Origin: Nectonema munidae
Taxonomy: Eukaryota > Nematomorpha > Nectonematoida > Nectonematidae
DNA length: 64,000 bases
NCBI GenBank assembly: GCA_030549495.1
Contig: JAUIRK010000561.1
Coordinates: forward strand, 7,501 to 71,500
Direction: 5' to 3'
Numbering within the stretch: the stretch's first letter is position 1; every line of letters begins with the position of its first letter. The translations under genes were made by a program, and so were the position numbers. The notes under the pieces are model-generated. The model saw nothing but the letters and a program-made list of their open reading frames with translations. It searched no databases and was not told the origin of the DNA. Positions 33,663-46,978 of this stretch are shown here, in pieces.

Positions 33663-34827
33663 TTCTGGGATTTTAACTATAGATACATTTGAATTGTCCG
33701 TGAACATTTTTGCCTTTCTCAGAGAATAAAAGGCAAAAAATATGTTACTATATTCTGAAATCAGGACTGAGATTCAAAGATTTAGTAAGTTTCCGCCTAA
33801 AAGACATATCCACCCCCAACAACTGTCACAGATAGCAATCTGGAAAGGAATAGCTTAGTAGAATGTCTAGTAGAGTTTGTGTGATAAGTAGAGTACTGCC
33901 TACCCAACTTTAGCGAATATGTAGGTTAGGTTGCCGTTATGAGAGAGAGAGAGAGAGATGCAGAAGCTTGTTGTGCTTAGTGTGGAGTATTCGTTGTTAT
34001 TTGGGTTACACATTCACTTTCCCTTTCTTTCATTTCCTTTCCATCCCTCCTTCCTACAATGCTTTCTCTCTTATTCACCCTCCTCTATCTCTTGGTTATG
34101 AGAGCGAAAATTAGTAAGATTTTTTAATCTTTCCATGCCTTATGGGCATAGCGTAATACAGTGGTGAACCCAGGCATGAAATATATATATTCTACATATT
34201 CTGGAAATGTGTTGGCCAATCTATATACTATATATATTCAAAAAAGGTAGGCCTTTTTGTCAGAGGAGAAGGTATACTTAAAATATTTGATTTCTTTGGA
34301 TAAAAACTTTTAAATAATTTTTATAATTTCAACCAATCAAATATAGCGCTACGATCAAATCAATTATTTCAAAGATTTCCCGAAAATTTTTTGACTATTC
34401 AAATAAGCTGCGCATAGAACTCGAATTTGATTGGCTAGAATTATTTTTAACTGAAAAATGCTCATACTGATAAATTTTTCGAAATTGCATAAGAATTACC
34501 ACATATGGAGTTGGAAAGGGAGGTAAATTTTTAGCTTTGCCAACTTCTTGAGGCACATGGAAACATTGAGGCTTAATGTTTATAGTATTTTTTCTTTCCA
34601 TCGGCCGAGCTTGTTATGGTTATGGCTTAGGGTTATTAATTTTTAAGCTGTCAAGTTATGGCTAAAGCTTATTTTATTAGATTTTTTAATTTTATTTCCT
34701 CCATTTTTTTTTAAAAATCAGGAAAAAGAAATCGGATAAATGCAGAAAGTTGTACGTTGAGATTTACTCTATTTCGGGTTGCTTTCTTACATGCAAAGGA
34801 TAAAATGGATAGATTTAGCGCAAAACC
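33663..34827. other. Intergenic, one (GA)n run
   Basis: A GA microsatellite at 33941-33957. At 34160 a CAGTGGTGAACCCAGGCATG segment resembles a hAT end, but no partner end was found. Confidence 0.4.
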
Positions 34828-34990
34828 AAGAAGAAGAAGAAGAAGCAAAGTTTATTTCGCAAATAAAACAAAGAGGCATTTATTATGAGGAAAAAAACGG
34901 AAACATCACAAACAATAACCAAAAAAAGAGAGAACGGCAGCAATATTAAATATAAGCATGGATAACCAAAAGAGAATAAAGCCTTTTGTG
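34828..34990 (-). mobile_element. LINE 3' end with (TTC)n tail
   Basis: On minus, TTTGCGAAATAAACTTTGCT runs into TTC repeats, the same terminus as the LINE at 14085-15121. Only the 3' untranslated part remains. Confidence 0.6.
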
Positions 34991-35346
34991 TGATTGACCT
35001 TATATAAATAATATTTATTTTCAAAAGTAACTTATCCGGATAAATTTCTTTTTTTGTCTTTGAAAGCCCATGTTACTACGCCACTTATTCTTTTATAACA
35101 TTTCATGCAAAATGATATCAAAGTAAAAGGAGCGCACTCATAAAAGATGATCCTCAAAGTAGGAAACCGTTTTAAGAGTGTCTTTATGTTTCACTTTAGA
35201 CGAAGCATTGTAAAGAGATTAATTAATTCAACACATCATGATCCGTCCTGCTAAACATACACGCAAAAGTTCAGATTTATTTCTTTTTGTTTAGTTTTGA
35301 TCTTAATTTAATCATAGCTAACTTCAGCTTTGTAGGAAAGCGTTAA

Positions 35347-35476
35347 CCCTTTCGTGGCCAGTGTATCATATATGATACATAAACAATTTTACCTTCGTCT
35401 GCTTTTTCAAATAGTTTTGTATATGAATCTTCTGCTTTTTAATAAATATCGTCTGATTTTTCTGCCAACGAAAGGG
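35347..35476 (+). mobile_element. TTAA MITE, variant subfamily
   Basis: 130 bp between perfect TTAA at 35343-35346 and 35477-35480. The ends are CCCTTTCGTGGCCAG and, inverted, CCCTTTCGTTGGCAG. Bases 16-33 are a perfect 18-bp palindrome, TGTATCATATATGATACA. The rest (CTTCGTCTGC, ATATCGTCTG) is clearly related to the main subfamily. Confidence 0.9.
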
Positions 35477-35480
35477 TTAA

Positions 35481-36846
35481 ACATATGGTAAAAGTCATGC
35501 AACGATATAAATTAATTACTATAATGTTTCATCTTGAAATATGGTTATGATCAAAATGTATACGTTTATTTTTGCCTAAAGATGTGTGCGTGTCATTGTG
35601 AACTGGTCCCCGTGTCAAAATTGGCACGCGTGCCATATGTTGCCGACTCATGTTCCACGCATCTATTATATAATCATATATGACTGAGTTTCTTTTCTTT
35701 ACACAAAAAAAGAAGCTTTTAAAGATATAATCGACTGAAAAAATTCTGAAACACATGAAATTCTGACTCACTATTATGTATATAAAGTTTTATTTTTTCT
35801 ATCAACCGAAAGAAAAATTATATAAATTTTTTTTTAGTTAAAATTAACCCCTATTCATGAAGGTATGTAAATTCATTTATTTGCTAATTATGAAATATTT
35901 TTTGTAAATCTATGAAGTTTCCTCATAATTTAAAGTTTCAACTTTTTGAACTCGGTATTTATTGCTGGAAATAACTTTTATGAAAAAAAACTATTAATTT
36001 TTATAAAGATTTGTAATTAGCTAGAAATCACAATTAAACGTGTACATTAATAGAAATTATATTATTGTTTGATTCATCAGACCTCTCTTTGTAGCCGAGT
36101 TATAACATTTGATATTTGAACTTCTATAGTTTTAAAATACGAAAAAACTTATTTCCATCTTTCTTCGTATTTCAATTGGTTTTGATCAGAATTTCTTTTT
36201 TCGAATTCCAGCTCATAAATCTGCTTCTATTCATACAATTTTATTAAATTTGTTAGTTTGATTTTTTAAGTTCTCGGCATCTAAATTTGTTCTTGAAACA
36301 AAGTTTTCTATATTTCCAAAACTATCTTCCAATAAGTTAAGATATATGAAAGACAAAACTCATAAAATTAAAAAAAACTAATTTTGATTAAATCTTGTTC
36401 AAATTTTTCTTTTTGTTTAAATTTTCAACAATATTTGCAGCACTAGGGGAGGGGATAAAAAATGTACTCTTTTTAATTTTTTACATTTTCTTTCAAGTTA
36501 TTCATCTCAAATACAGAATTGCTTGAAGTTTATGAAGAATTTATAATTTTCTAAAAATTTTGTTCGCTTTAGAGCTAAGGTCCCCTCATACCCACAATGA
36601 CCTTTGTGCCAGAAAGAGTAAACTGTCAACTATACTAGCCTGTTTAGAATAAGAGACCAAATTAGAGCCAAAAATTGGATCATTTGCACTATTTCAAATT
36701 TTTTTTTAGGTATCCAATGTTTTTTATTTTCGCCACATTATCAATCTTTTTTTCAATTGATTAATAAAATTTTGAAATAACTTTTAAGCGTAGTCGTCAT
36801 TTTATTGAAATCGGGATTTTAAAAGTTAATTCGAAGTTAATCAGTT

Positions 36847-36879
<33 letters not shown>

Positions 36880-38143
36880 TCTCAGATACATTAACGAAAA
36901 ATCAATTCATCGATTCTTAAGATTGATTAGCAAATATACGGAATATACAGCGTCGCATTAACATCTTCTTACATTTATTTATTATTCTTTTTCTTCAATT
37001 ATTTCCTATATCAGTTGAGAATGCAAAAATTTAACACAGATAAAAAAAATTTTAGGTGTAGATTTTTATGATAAAAAGCATTAAACCTTTATTTTAGAAA
37101 ATTTCAATTTTTTTTTTTTTTTTTTTTAATTTCTTCCTTCTAAAGTGTCCCCAGAATAAATTAAATACCCATTCCCCTAGATTTTTACCATATGGTTTGC
37201 TCTCTTTTTGAAATCCCTCTATAAAAACTTTCCAGATACGGTCATGTAATTAATTAGCCTATACAAATTAACTAACTTTGTAAACATTTGACTAAGAAAC
37301 GTATTTATTGTACTAGTTCTATATTCTAAGCACAAACGTAATGCAATTATATAGGAAAATGGAAAAATAGACAGTAATGATATAAAACTAGCCTATGGAC
37401 ATTGGGCAGACGGATATTTAAACAAATAGCCAAGTATAGCCAAAAAGGTCCTATCCTTATTACATGTATGTCACCCTTTAGATAAGCTAGCTATATTTAT
37501 TATAAAAAAATTTTTTTTAATTTTTGCATCTACAATAAATATTTTTTATTTCTGATTCTTTTTAAGAAAATTTTCACTCGTTCAAAAGAATTCTTTTTCT
37601 AGCTTCGTTTTTGCTAGCTGACTAAACATAAAAATTATCTTACTTTAAAATAAACTTTATTAATTTATTATTGAATTTTTTTTCAATTTTTTTATCAAAA
37701 AAAGTTCCAATTTATTCTTTAAATAAATTTTTTATAAAATTTATAATTTATATTATAACTATGTTATGTTATGTTATGCTATGTTATATTATTGAAAAAA
37801 AATAAAAAAATAATTACTTGTATATTTAATTTAAAAAAATTTTAAAGTTATTGAAAAAAAAAATTAGAAAATTGATTATTGATTTGAAAAAATGAAGTTT
37901 TTCTTTTTGTCTAGGAAACATTAACACTGCCAATTCTGAAAGTATCACAAAGCATAGAAATCGTAAAATATGCTGAAAATTTGATTTTTCTTTGAAGAAC
38001 TTTGTGACAAATTTGATATTAGTGCAAAGAATTACTTATAAAATGGATTGAAGTTTAAGAAAAATTTTGGGATATTTTTATTTGTCGACCATTCAAAATT
38101 TCTAGTGGACCAACTATGCAGCTAATATGCATCTCTTCTATAT
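35481..38143. other. Intergenic, microsatellites only
   Basis: Holds a (TCAA)n run at 36849-36880, a T-run near 37109-37128 and TTATG repeats at 37756-37790 that may be the stump of a LINE tail. No gene was recognised. Confidence 0.45.
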
Positions 38144-38300
38144 AAAGGTAAAGGTAAAGGTACCATAGGGTGTTTTCATCGAGAAGGCACAATTGCGCCG
38201 CTTGTATCGAACTATGAGGAAAGCAGGCTTGATGCGAGATTGAACACAAGACATTGAGTTCTTAAATCCAGCATCTAACCAACCCTACTCACGCCCCTTC
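38144..38300 (-). mobile_element. tRNA-derived SINE, family B (copy 2)
   Basis: Reversed copy with the (TACCTT)n tail intact at 38144-38164, the body (TTCTCGATGAAAACACC) and the GGGGCGT start at the right end. The B box is worn. Its tail shows the family's 3' end is a 6-bp repeat. Confidence 0.85.
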
Positions 38301-38374
38301 TATATATGTAACAACAAGGTTTTTAAAAATCGTCTTGATTTTCATTACATTTTTTATGTAGTTTATTTTTTTAA

Positions 38375-38440
38375 TCGATGCGATCACTACAAGCTAATCC
38401 TTAGCGTTTTTTCGATTATGTTATGTTATATGTTACAGTT
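38375..38440 (+). mobile_element. LINE 3' stump with TTATG tail
   Basis: GATGCGAT.AC...AAGC, then ATTATGTTATGTTAT, resembles the end of the LINE at 32562-32632. Confidence 0.4.
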
Positions 38441-39301
38441 ATCAATTCTACAAAATTTAATTGATTTTTTTGCATTTGTGCATAATTAATTTCCCATCAA
38501 AAATGTGCATTCGAAGATAAAAGGGATACTTTTAGTGTATGTTTGTCAAATTTATCTAAATAAATTCACAAATAATAATAATCCATTTCTTGAATAATAA
38601 TTTATCCTTTTCTTTTACACATGTGTGAATACGCTCTTTTTCTCTCCTTTTTCTATCACCATTATTCAAGGATACAGCTTTGTAATTTCCCAACGTTATG
38701 CACGGGATTCGCCCATTATGCCACAGAGTGTTATGTCATTTTTTACACCGGTACAGCTCTTTTTATATAAGCAACCGAATTGATAAAGTCTCAGGCCTCA
38801 AAACAGGTCAAAATTAAGCTAGAGTAGCAACCTCCACGCCTCATATGGAACTCTTACTAATTTCTTGAAAGTCTCATTTTGAGTTACTTTAGTTATTTTT
38901 AATATAATTTAATAAAAACCAAATTATTATGAATATAACATTTGTATAATTTTAAATTTTTGTTAAGCAACGACATGAGCAAATTTTGTCCTGATTCAGA
39001 AAATGCAGCTAAAAAACATGACGTCTCTGCAGTTTTAAACACCTAAAATCTTTTTCCACCCTAAAATACCTTCAATTATACACAATTTCATACTTACGAA
39101 GATTTACGAATGAATGTATTGAAAAAAAGCAAATAAAGACATATTGAACTAACTGAGACATGCACAAAGTCAATAGGAAACAAACAGGATGAAGAAGACA
39201 TGTGTTGACAGACAACCAATCAAAAAGAATTTATTAAAACCACAAAGTTTAGCGACATGTATATAAAATACTCATCATGAAAAATGGGAGTAGCGTTTAA
39301 T
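38441..39301. other. Intergenic, no feature seen
   Basis: AT-rich, nothing recognised. Confidence 0.4.
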
Positions 39302-41048
39302 TCACGTATTTTTAAATTTGGCAGCAATGAAGCCCAAAATTTTTTTGGTGGCCTTTGTATCAAAGTTATGCTCGGATAAGTCTTCAGGTTTCAACCCATT
39401 CTTCACCAGAGCATTGATGATCTTCAAAAGCTTCAAGTTTTTTGATGACAACTCCAAATTTTTGAAAAAGTCTTCATAGTTACTTGAATCTAAAAATGAA
39501 AAGACAAATTTTTGAGCATTAAAAAAATAAAATAAACATTTCTGATAAAGATGCATTGGAAAAATAATGGAATATAAAATCATGATTTTCCGACAGTCTT
39601 AAAGATTTCATCTTAATAATCGACCAGGATGCTACTTTCACTATAAAACTTGGTGTCCACATAACTCCGTCTCAGTAAAATCAATTTGAGAAAAGTTGGA
39701 ATGAACAATGCCTTCCTATAAAACTGGATCTTAAGCCATTATTAGTTCGTTAGTTCTTCACTTCTTAATTAGTTCATTATAATATTAACTATATATAATT
39801 AAATTTTATAATTTTAGAGCTATTCAAATTCAAGTCAAACATAATAGTTTTATAGCCATTCAAATATAAAATTTTCCGCGAGTCATATATCCAGCTGAGA
39901 GGCCAATTTTATAGGATAACGAATTATCCTAGACCGCATTTTCCTTTTTTTCTACGAAAATCCTTTACTACTTTTTAATACTTAATCTAAATATTATATC
40001 TCAATTAATCTTAAGTAAGCAATTATACATTTCATTTGCCTTTCTGAAGCTTTTTTGAATTCCATGTTTCCCATTTTTCTACAATTACCATATTCAATGT
40101 GAATTAGAAACCTAGTAATCTGAGACCGATTTACTGAGACCAAGTTTTCCTAGCACCATAAAACATTTCCTTATTGCACACAATCAATTATATATGTAAT
40201 ATAAAATGCTGATAAAAGAATTCAATAAGGAAAATAACAAATTTTAAATAAAAAATATCTATATTGCGAAATAACAATTTTATATTGAATAAGATATGGC
40301 CTAATTAAAGTTAAAGAAAAAAAAGTAAAGTAAACCTATACAAAAATAATCCTCAAAACGAAAGAAAATATGCTTTCAGAAGAGATCTAAATGGATCAAA
40401 GAAATGTAATGGATCAAATTGAGAAATTGGATAAATGAAATATAGACGAAGTCAAAACGTAAAATAACAAATTCTAAATTTTATTTTGCTAGATGGTTTA
40501 TTGGTAGGAGTTTAGGATCTCAATCCAGATGGTCTGAGTTCGATTCCAGAATATAACTATCGTTACCATCTGTCCAGCTATATAAGAATATTCTTCCCTT
40601 GGATACAATATCCACCAATAAAAATTAAGAAAGAACGAATTTAAGTTGGAAAAAAATTTTCAAAATGAGAAAGAACGATTTTAGAATGAAGCCAGTTCAA
40701 AAATTAGAAATGTGCTTTGCTCACTATGTCTTTACTAGTGCTATAAAAATATCATTTTATCATAGCATTAACACATTGACTTTCTAGTTTTTCAAGTATT
40801 TTTTGGTTTTTTGAGAGAAAATTTTTTTAAAATGTATATAAAGTTAATTTAAAAAGGATAATACCATAAACCATTTGTAGAAAAGCTTCTCTTCCACCAA
40901 AACCTCGGAAGTTGTTTTCTACTTTTCGACCAAAAAAGTGCGATAGTTCGGCATCCTTCGTTAAAGCATCCAATTGCGATTGCTTTTCTGTCAAAAGAGG
41001 AAGAATTTTTGATTGATACTGAGCTAAGTTTTTTGGCTTGCATGCTCT
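39302..41048 (-). CDS. Small orphan protein, last two exons
   Basis: Two segments join in frame: about 41048-40865, then 39489-39302, with donor TATG|GTATTA and acceptor CATTTTTAG. The split codon G|AT gives Asp. The joined product, about 124 residues, starts near ACKPKNLAQYQSKILPLLTE. It continues through GRKVENNFRGFGGREAFLQM and YDSSNYEDFFKNLELSSKNL and ends IAAKFKNT before TGA. It is Lys-rich, mostly helical and has one Cys. No family was recognised. The first exon, probably a signal peptide or start, was not found; the acceptor at 41049-41050 is a guess. Phase match and sensible sequence on both sides argue that the gene is real. The intron (39490-40864) carries a SINE. Confidence 0.6.
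40489..40620 (+). mobile_element. tRNA-derived SINE, family C (copy 2)
   Basis: Head AGATGGTTTATTGGTAGGAG with AGATGGTCTGAGTTCGATTC (B box), close to the copy at 11080. The 3' limit is approximate. Confidence 0.6.
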
Positions 41049-41066
41049 CTCGCATAGGAAAACCAA

Positions 41067-44000
41067 AAAATTTCATAATTGTAAAAGTTGTATACAATAA
41101 AAAATTTAACATATCCAAAAATTGCCATATGGCGTCAGTTTAATTTCCATCTTCTAAAAGCATGTAATAATTAAAAGTATAGAAAAAATGAAATAGGTTT
41201 AACAAAATATAGAGGTAAGCCAAGTAAAAGGTGTTTTTTAAAGGGAAAAATAGACCGCGCACTCATGATAGAAATCTGCTTTAGCGTGAAAACAGTAGTA
41301 TATTGGCAAAATAGTCTTCTTTGCTAAAAGTATTGAATATTGACGAAATGCTGAATTCACTCAATTCATGATTCATTTATCCTAAAAAACGGTGAAACTT
41401 TTTGTGCTTTTTTGTGTTTAAGATTAATCTAAATATTTTCTATCTAAATCACCACTAAATTCTTGTAATGCTAATTTTTGTCACAATTAAAAAACGTGAA
41501 AAAAAGCATAACTAAGCAGAAGTCCAGCATCATATATTTAGACGCTAAACAAAACATGATGAAGTGCTAATTTTTTTCCTTTTGTACAATTATTTATATA
41601 AAGAATTGTTTTTTCCGTTATTAGCATATGTGCTATTTTCTCCGTATCATTTTTTGGTGACGTTAGAAAACACTAGAAATTTAAATCCGCCAGATAATAA
41701 CTCTCATTTAATGTTAAGGTTCAAAAAGGGCATAACTGATAAAGCAAGAGAATATTTTTTTTAGAAGCTCAAATTAAATTTAGAGATGAACATTTTTGCA
41801 AAAATCCTGAATTTCTAGGTCTAACTTTGGAGAAGGAAACTCAACTTCATTTTTCCCGACTATCGCCATTTTATAAGTAAGGACAGCGGTCTTACCTGTG
41901 TTAAAAGTTGAAAAACGGATGCTATAATTTTATAGTAAAAATAAATTGCATTTGTGTACAAATTGGAAATGATAGTTAATACATTGTTTAGTAGTAAAGG
42001 ATTTGATCGGTTAGTAAATAAGTTCAACTAGTTGATTTGTTAATTGCTTAGTTAGCGCTTTTGTGAAAGCTAGTTAATCCTTAGTCAGTTAATTGGGAGT
42101 AAGTTAAATGATGATCAAACCTTCTATTCCCCCTTTTACTTCTCGTATTTCCTATTTTTAGAACTTCTTTCAATAGTCTTTACTTTTTCTTTAAAAAAAA
42201 CGTTATATTAGGGGCTGCTTGCTATACTTTTGACATGCATAAAAAAGTATGCACCAATATAAATTTATACGCACTTTTAACTACAAGTAAATTATTTTTC
42301 AAATTTAAATGAATTTTTTTCACGTTCAAGTAAACTATTATAATAAAGTATTTGATATTGTAATTAAAAGTATTTGAAATGTCTCGTTAAAATATCTGAA
42401 ATCAAAATTTATATCTAAAAAAATAATCAAATAAAGATCGTATATTACTCAAAGTTACTTACATATTTCTTATGCCTTGCCAAAGAAATTAATCAAATAA
42501 TAAACCAAGCCCAAAAAAATTTACAAGTTAAATAGCAGAAAAATTTTTTAATTTTAATACATAAAAAAATCGAGTAATAAATTTTTTGTTAGTAAATGCA
42601 GAGAACAGTTAAAACTTTAATTCTAAAACAAATAGTTTCAAAAACGACAAAGTATTTGTCCATAAAATTCAAAATTTTAAAACTTAAAAAAAAATATTTT
42701 TGTTTAATGTAATAAAAAATGTATGCTAGGATGAAATTAAAACCGATTGTTCAAATTATAAGTTTATTAAAACTTCTGGAAATTAAAACAGCTTATTGAA
42801 AAAAAAAATTTTTTGTTATTAAATTTTCAATTGCATATAGAATATTTGTAGCAATAGTTTTTCGAAACTTTAATCAGAATCGATAAAACTTGGAGTTTTG
42901 AGAAGAATTAATTATTTTTGTACCAGTTAACAATAAAAAAAAATGATTTTTGTACAAGAAATTATTTTTGAAATTATTCACCAATTATTATTTATGAAAA
43001 ATATGCTAAAACAAAAATTTAATCATAATTTTCGGTGTTATGCTTTCCGATGATTTATTTTTCAGACGCTTTGGTTTTAGGTGTTTTGATTTTCCGGGCG
43101 TTCGGGAGTTTTGGTTTTGAAAGATTTTATTTTCGGGCTTTTAGAGCAAGAACCAAGATTCAGCATTTGATCTCGCTTTGCATAAAAAAAGATAATATTA
43201 ATTCTTTATTTCTCGAGTATATAAATAATCATAATCTTTTAAACAATCAAACTATAGTATTTAATATTAATTGAAAGTTTGTGTGTTAATGGTATTGAAT
43301 ACATTAATTTACTGATGGTTTAATTTAGAATGTGATTTAAATGTAGGAAGAATGATTTTGTCAATATATATAGAAAAAGAAAAAAGGAGGCTCAGTGCAT
43401 TTCGTATCTTAGGCATTTTGTACCAGAGAAATTTCATACTTACTTTTCGTCATTATTAAAACGAAAAGATATTATTGGGTGCGAAATATTTTCGTCACAA
43501 AACGTTTTGAAATTACGTAAAGGTATATTGATGTTGTGAGAAAAAATAGGAAACTTGCCTGATAAAAAAAATGAATTCCCAAAGAATATCTATGTGGATT
43601 AAACAAATGAAATTTTGAATTTACCCAAATCAGCAGAACTGCATGTGATTGTGGAAAAGAGGAAGTAAAATGAAATGCATAGGAAGGCATACGCAAAAAA
43701 GTTGCGAGTGAACATTGTAGAAGCGTTTGTCTGTGGTCAAACGTGAACTGTGATGAAATGAATCAAAATAGCGTAAGTAGTCTGAATAATAATAATAATC
43801 AAACTAATCAAATATGAGTGGGCCGTTGTGTATATACATATATATATATACTTTGTGATTAATGAAAAATAAGCTAACAAACTTCTACTCATCATCATCA
43901 TCATCTTGCCGAAATCGTTATTATCACATCATCATCATCATAAAAACATTCATCACTTACAAGCCGGAGTTTCTCCACTTTTTGCAGTGTCATCTCCTAT

Positions 44001-44389
44001 AGGCTAGAGCGTAAACAAGTTTGTCTGACAGACAATTCAAATCATCTAAATTTATTGGAACTTTATTTCCGTTCAGCAGTTCAAGGTATCTTTTCAAATA
44101 TTTAATTTTTAGCAGTTCTAACTTTAAAAAAAGGGCCATTTTTAGTTTATAGGGCCCCTGGGCCCAACAATCTCTAAGTCCAGCCCATAATCCTATGGGA
44201 AATTACTTAACACCCTATAAATAATATAAAACCGGTGTTTGACATTTGCCTAATCACACGTTACATTATCCGCATTTAATATTTTTAACTGGAAAAATCC
44301 TAGACGCCTATATAAAAAAATGATACAGAATTATATTTAATGTGTTGAAGAGTGAGATCAAAATAAAAAATTAACAAATAATCTCGTTT
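41067..44389. other. Intergenic, no gene seen
   Basis: Contains AGTTAGTTAA-like repeats at 41950-42110 and CAT repeats at 43889-43950. At 44130-44190 a GGGCCCAGGGGCCC-type segment (minus strand) resembles a hAT end. Open frames here look accidental. Confidence 0.4.
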
Positions 44390-44606
44390 TTGAAGCATTT
44401 ATTCAAAGAGTTAACAATCGGGTAAATATATTCCAGCATTTTACTCTGTAGGACAGAGTCTTGCCAAAATTGCTTTATTCTTTTTCTATCTTTATTTTGT
44501 TTGTGTTCAATTATTTATACAACTCACTTTTCTCATATTTACAACAATATTTTATTATATTTGAGTATTAGTTTGCAAATAAAGTTCTTCTTCTGCTTCT
44601 TCTTCT
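44390..44606 (+). mobile_element. LINE 3' end with (TTC)n tail
   Basis: Ends GTTTGCAAATAAAGTTCTTC with further TTC repeats, the same terminus as the copies at 15121 and 34828. No coding part remains. Confidence 0.55.
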
Positions 44607-45249
44607 AAAAATTGAAAAACTGTAAAAATTGTTTCAAAATATAAGTGGACTAGGATTAATCAACAAAACTCGTACATTCGATCGACATTTTTCACTTCAA
44701 AAAGTCATTTAAAATGTATTAGACAAACATTATTCTGACCTATACTACTGACCCATAAAAACTAAAAAATATATATTAATTTTCGACAGTTTTCTTTAAC
44801 TATGATATTTTAAAATGGGAAAAACGATATTTTACCTTTGTAAATATGAAATATTGAATCAAATATATAAACTCATCACGTTAATTATTCGTATTTTTTC
44901 GAAATAAAAGTTGACTGACCTCTCATAAAAGCAGATTTTGCAAAAGGGATAACTTTTTTTTAACCTATGCCTATGTTTAGCATAAAGAGTATAGCTTTCC
45001 AATGCTACCAATTTCAAATTAAAAATTTTTTGTATGCTTTTAACAAAAAGTGGTGATTTTTTTTTACTAAAATTTAGACCAAATTTTCGAAGTAAAGCCC
45101 ATTAAAATTTTTGCAAAAATAAATTATTCTAGAGTATGTAGCAAACGATAAGCTTTCTAATGATATATATATCATGAAAAAAAAATATTGAAAAACAGGT
45201 TAATTTTTTCTTCAAAACTTTTTTCTTGATTATTAATTGAAAAAAGCAG

Positions 45250-45826
45250 ACTTATCTTTGTTGATAGTATCATACCATTTTTTGATACCCAGTCAAATAA
45301 AATTTGAAATTCTTTGTGGATAATTTTTTCAATGCATTTATTTCAGAAGGAAAAAATGGCAAATTAATTGTCAGATCGTCTGCAAAGCTAAAATAGCTTA
45401 AATTAGGTTTAGTATAATACAAATCATTAGTGAATATTAAAAAAAGGAAAGGGCCTAAAATGGATCTTTGGGGAACACCAGCAGTTATATTTTGTTTATC
45501 AGATAAAATATCTTCTACTAATACTTGCTGTTGTCTGGATTCTAGATATGATTTCATGAATAAGCATGTTCTTTTTTGAAAGCCATACACACTTAACTTT
45601 TACAGTAAAATCCTGAGAGGAATTAAATCAAATGCCCTTGAAAAATGTATAAAAGCAGTTAAAACGTAATAACCTACTAAATATTTATTAATAATTTGAT
45701 TTATTAGCAAATATAAAGAGATTGAGTGCTTTGAAATTTTCTAAAACCGAATTGAAAGTCATATAGTAAGCCATTTGAAGTGAAGAATAAACCAATTTGT
45801 TTGGAAAGTAATTTCTCAAATATTTT
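45250..45826 (-). mobile_element. LINE reverse-transcriptase fragment (Jockey/CR1-like)
   Basis: The minus strand reads FEKLLSKQIGLFFTSNGLLY, FQFGFRKFQSTQSL, FSRAFDLIPLRILL, ITAGVPQRSILGPFLFLIFT and FSFADDLTI, covering reverse-transcriptase motifs in order. One stop after LRILL and others upstream show decay. The fragment stops right at an (AG)n run on its 5' side. Confidence 0.8.
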
Positions 45827-45852
45827 AGAGAGAGAGAGAGAGAGAGAGAGAG
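45827..45852. repeat. (AG)n microsatellite
   Basis: About 13 AG units bordering the LINE fragment. Confidence 0.9.
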
Positions 45853-46978
45853 TTGGAATTATGGAAACAAAAAAATTTTGCTAAAATGTTTATCACTATT
45901 TTGATATGGTACATTGAAATACCATGTGTACTTTTATTAGGTTGAAAAGAATCTACGACTATAGTAAGACATCTTGCAGAGTAAACTTAACAAAATCAAA
46001 TTCAAAAAATTAAAGCTATCGACATTTTGATATGAGGGGTGAATTTGCCTTCATAATTGAGTGCCATTTTCAAGAACCAGTGTTGATCCAATTGGTTTTT
46101 GAATGCATTCAAGTTTGGTTATTCATCATCATCACAATCATCATCACATCATCATCATCATCATCACTATCATCATCAGCATCAGGCATCAAGTTAAAAT
46201 GAATTAACTCTCCATCCTCGTTCACTAACTTCTTTGTCATGATGAACATTAAGTGCACAATAAATGAAACACACACACACACACACTCGGAGATAATGGT
46301 CAATGCCTTGTCACGTTTTTCACGGAAAAACAGAAATTACAAGTATAGATGGACTTTATGACAGGTCTTGCTGCTGATTAAGCATTTCTTTCAATCAGTA
46401 CCAGTTGTCACCAAGACATAGTGTTGCATTTTTGAAAAAAGTTGAGCATCACCAGGGACACAAAGAGCTGTGCAAAAACACTTTTGATTGATTTGAACAA
46501 AATCTAACTTGAAACTTTTCCTACTGCCATATGATAAAAAAAATCAGAGTTCAAAAATCCTGCTTTATTACTTATGAAAAAGGAGGCACTACTTTTAATT
46601 CATACTTTTGCAATAGTTGATATCATCATAATCGAGAATAAAATGAGATTATTAACATCTTTTCCTTCTAAGTTATGCACATTTTTGACTTTTTGTGAAC
46701 TGCCTTGCAAAATCAAGTTTAGCAAATTTCTTAATAAGATAATTTGGACATAAAACTTCTCTGCTTAAAATTAAACTATCCATCATGTGGGTTCATGTTT
46801 ACAAGGATCATGTGGATGAAGTTTTATAAATAAATTATTTTTTATAAATTAATTATAAATTAAAATTTTTAATATATTACTTTTTTGATTTCATAAAAAG
46901 TAAATATTAAATGAATTACTTTTATAAAATTAAAAATTTATAAAATCTTTTTTAATCAAAAGACTAGCCAGGGGTTCA
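45853..46978. other. Intergenic, microsatellites only
   Basis: ATC repeats at 46121-46185 and a CA run at 46268-46286. No gene recognised. Confidence 0.45.

Noticed and set aside
33915-33932. TAGGTTAGGTT as an interstitial telomere repeat
   Set aside because: Only about two units of the arthropod TTAGG motif, expected by chance.
36849-36880. TCAA direct repeats as a CRISPR-like array
   Set aside because: A plain 4-bp microsatellite with no spacers, in eukaryotic DNA.
46109-46303. Minus open frame with Asp and Met runs
   Set aside because: Translation of ATC and CA microsatellites.
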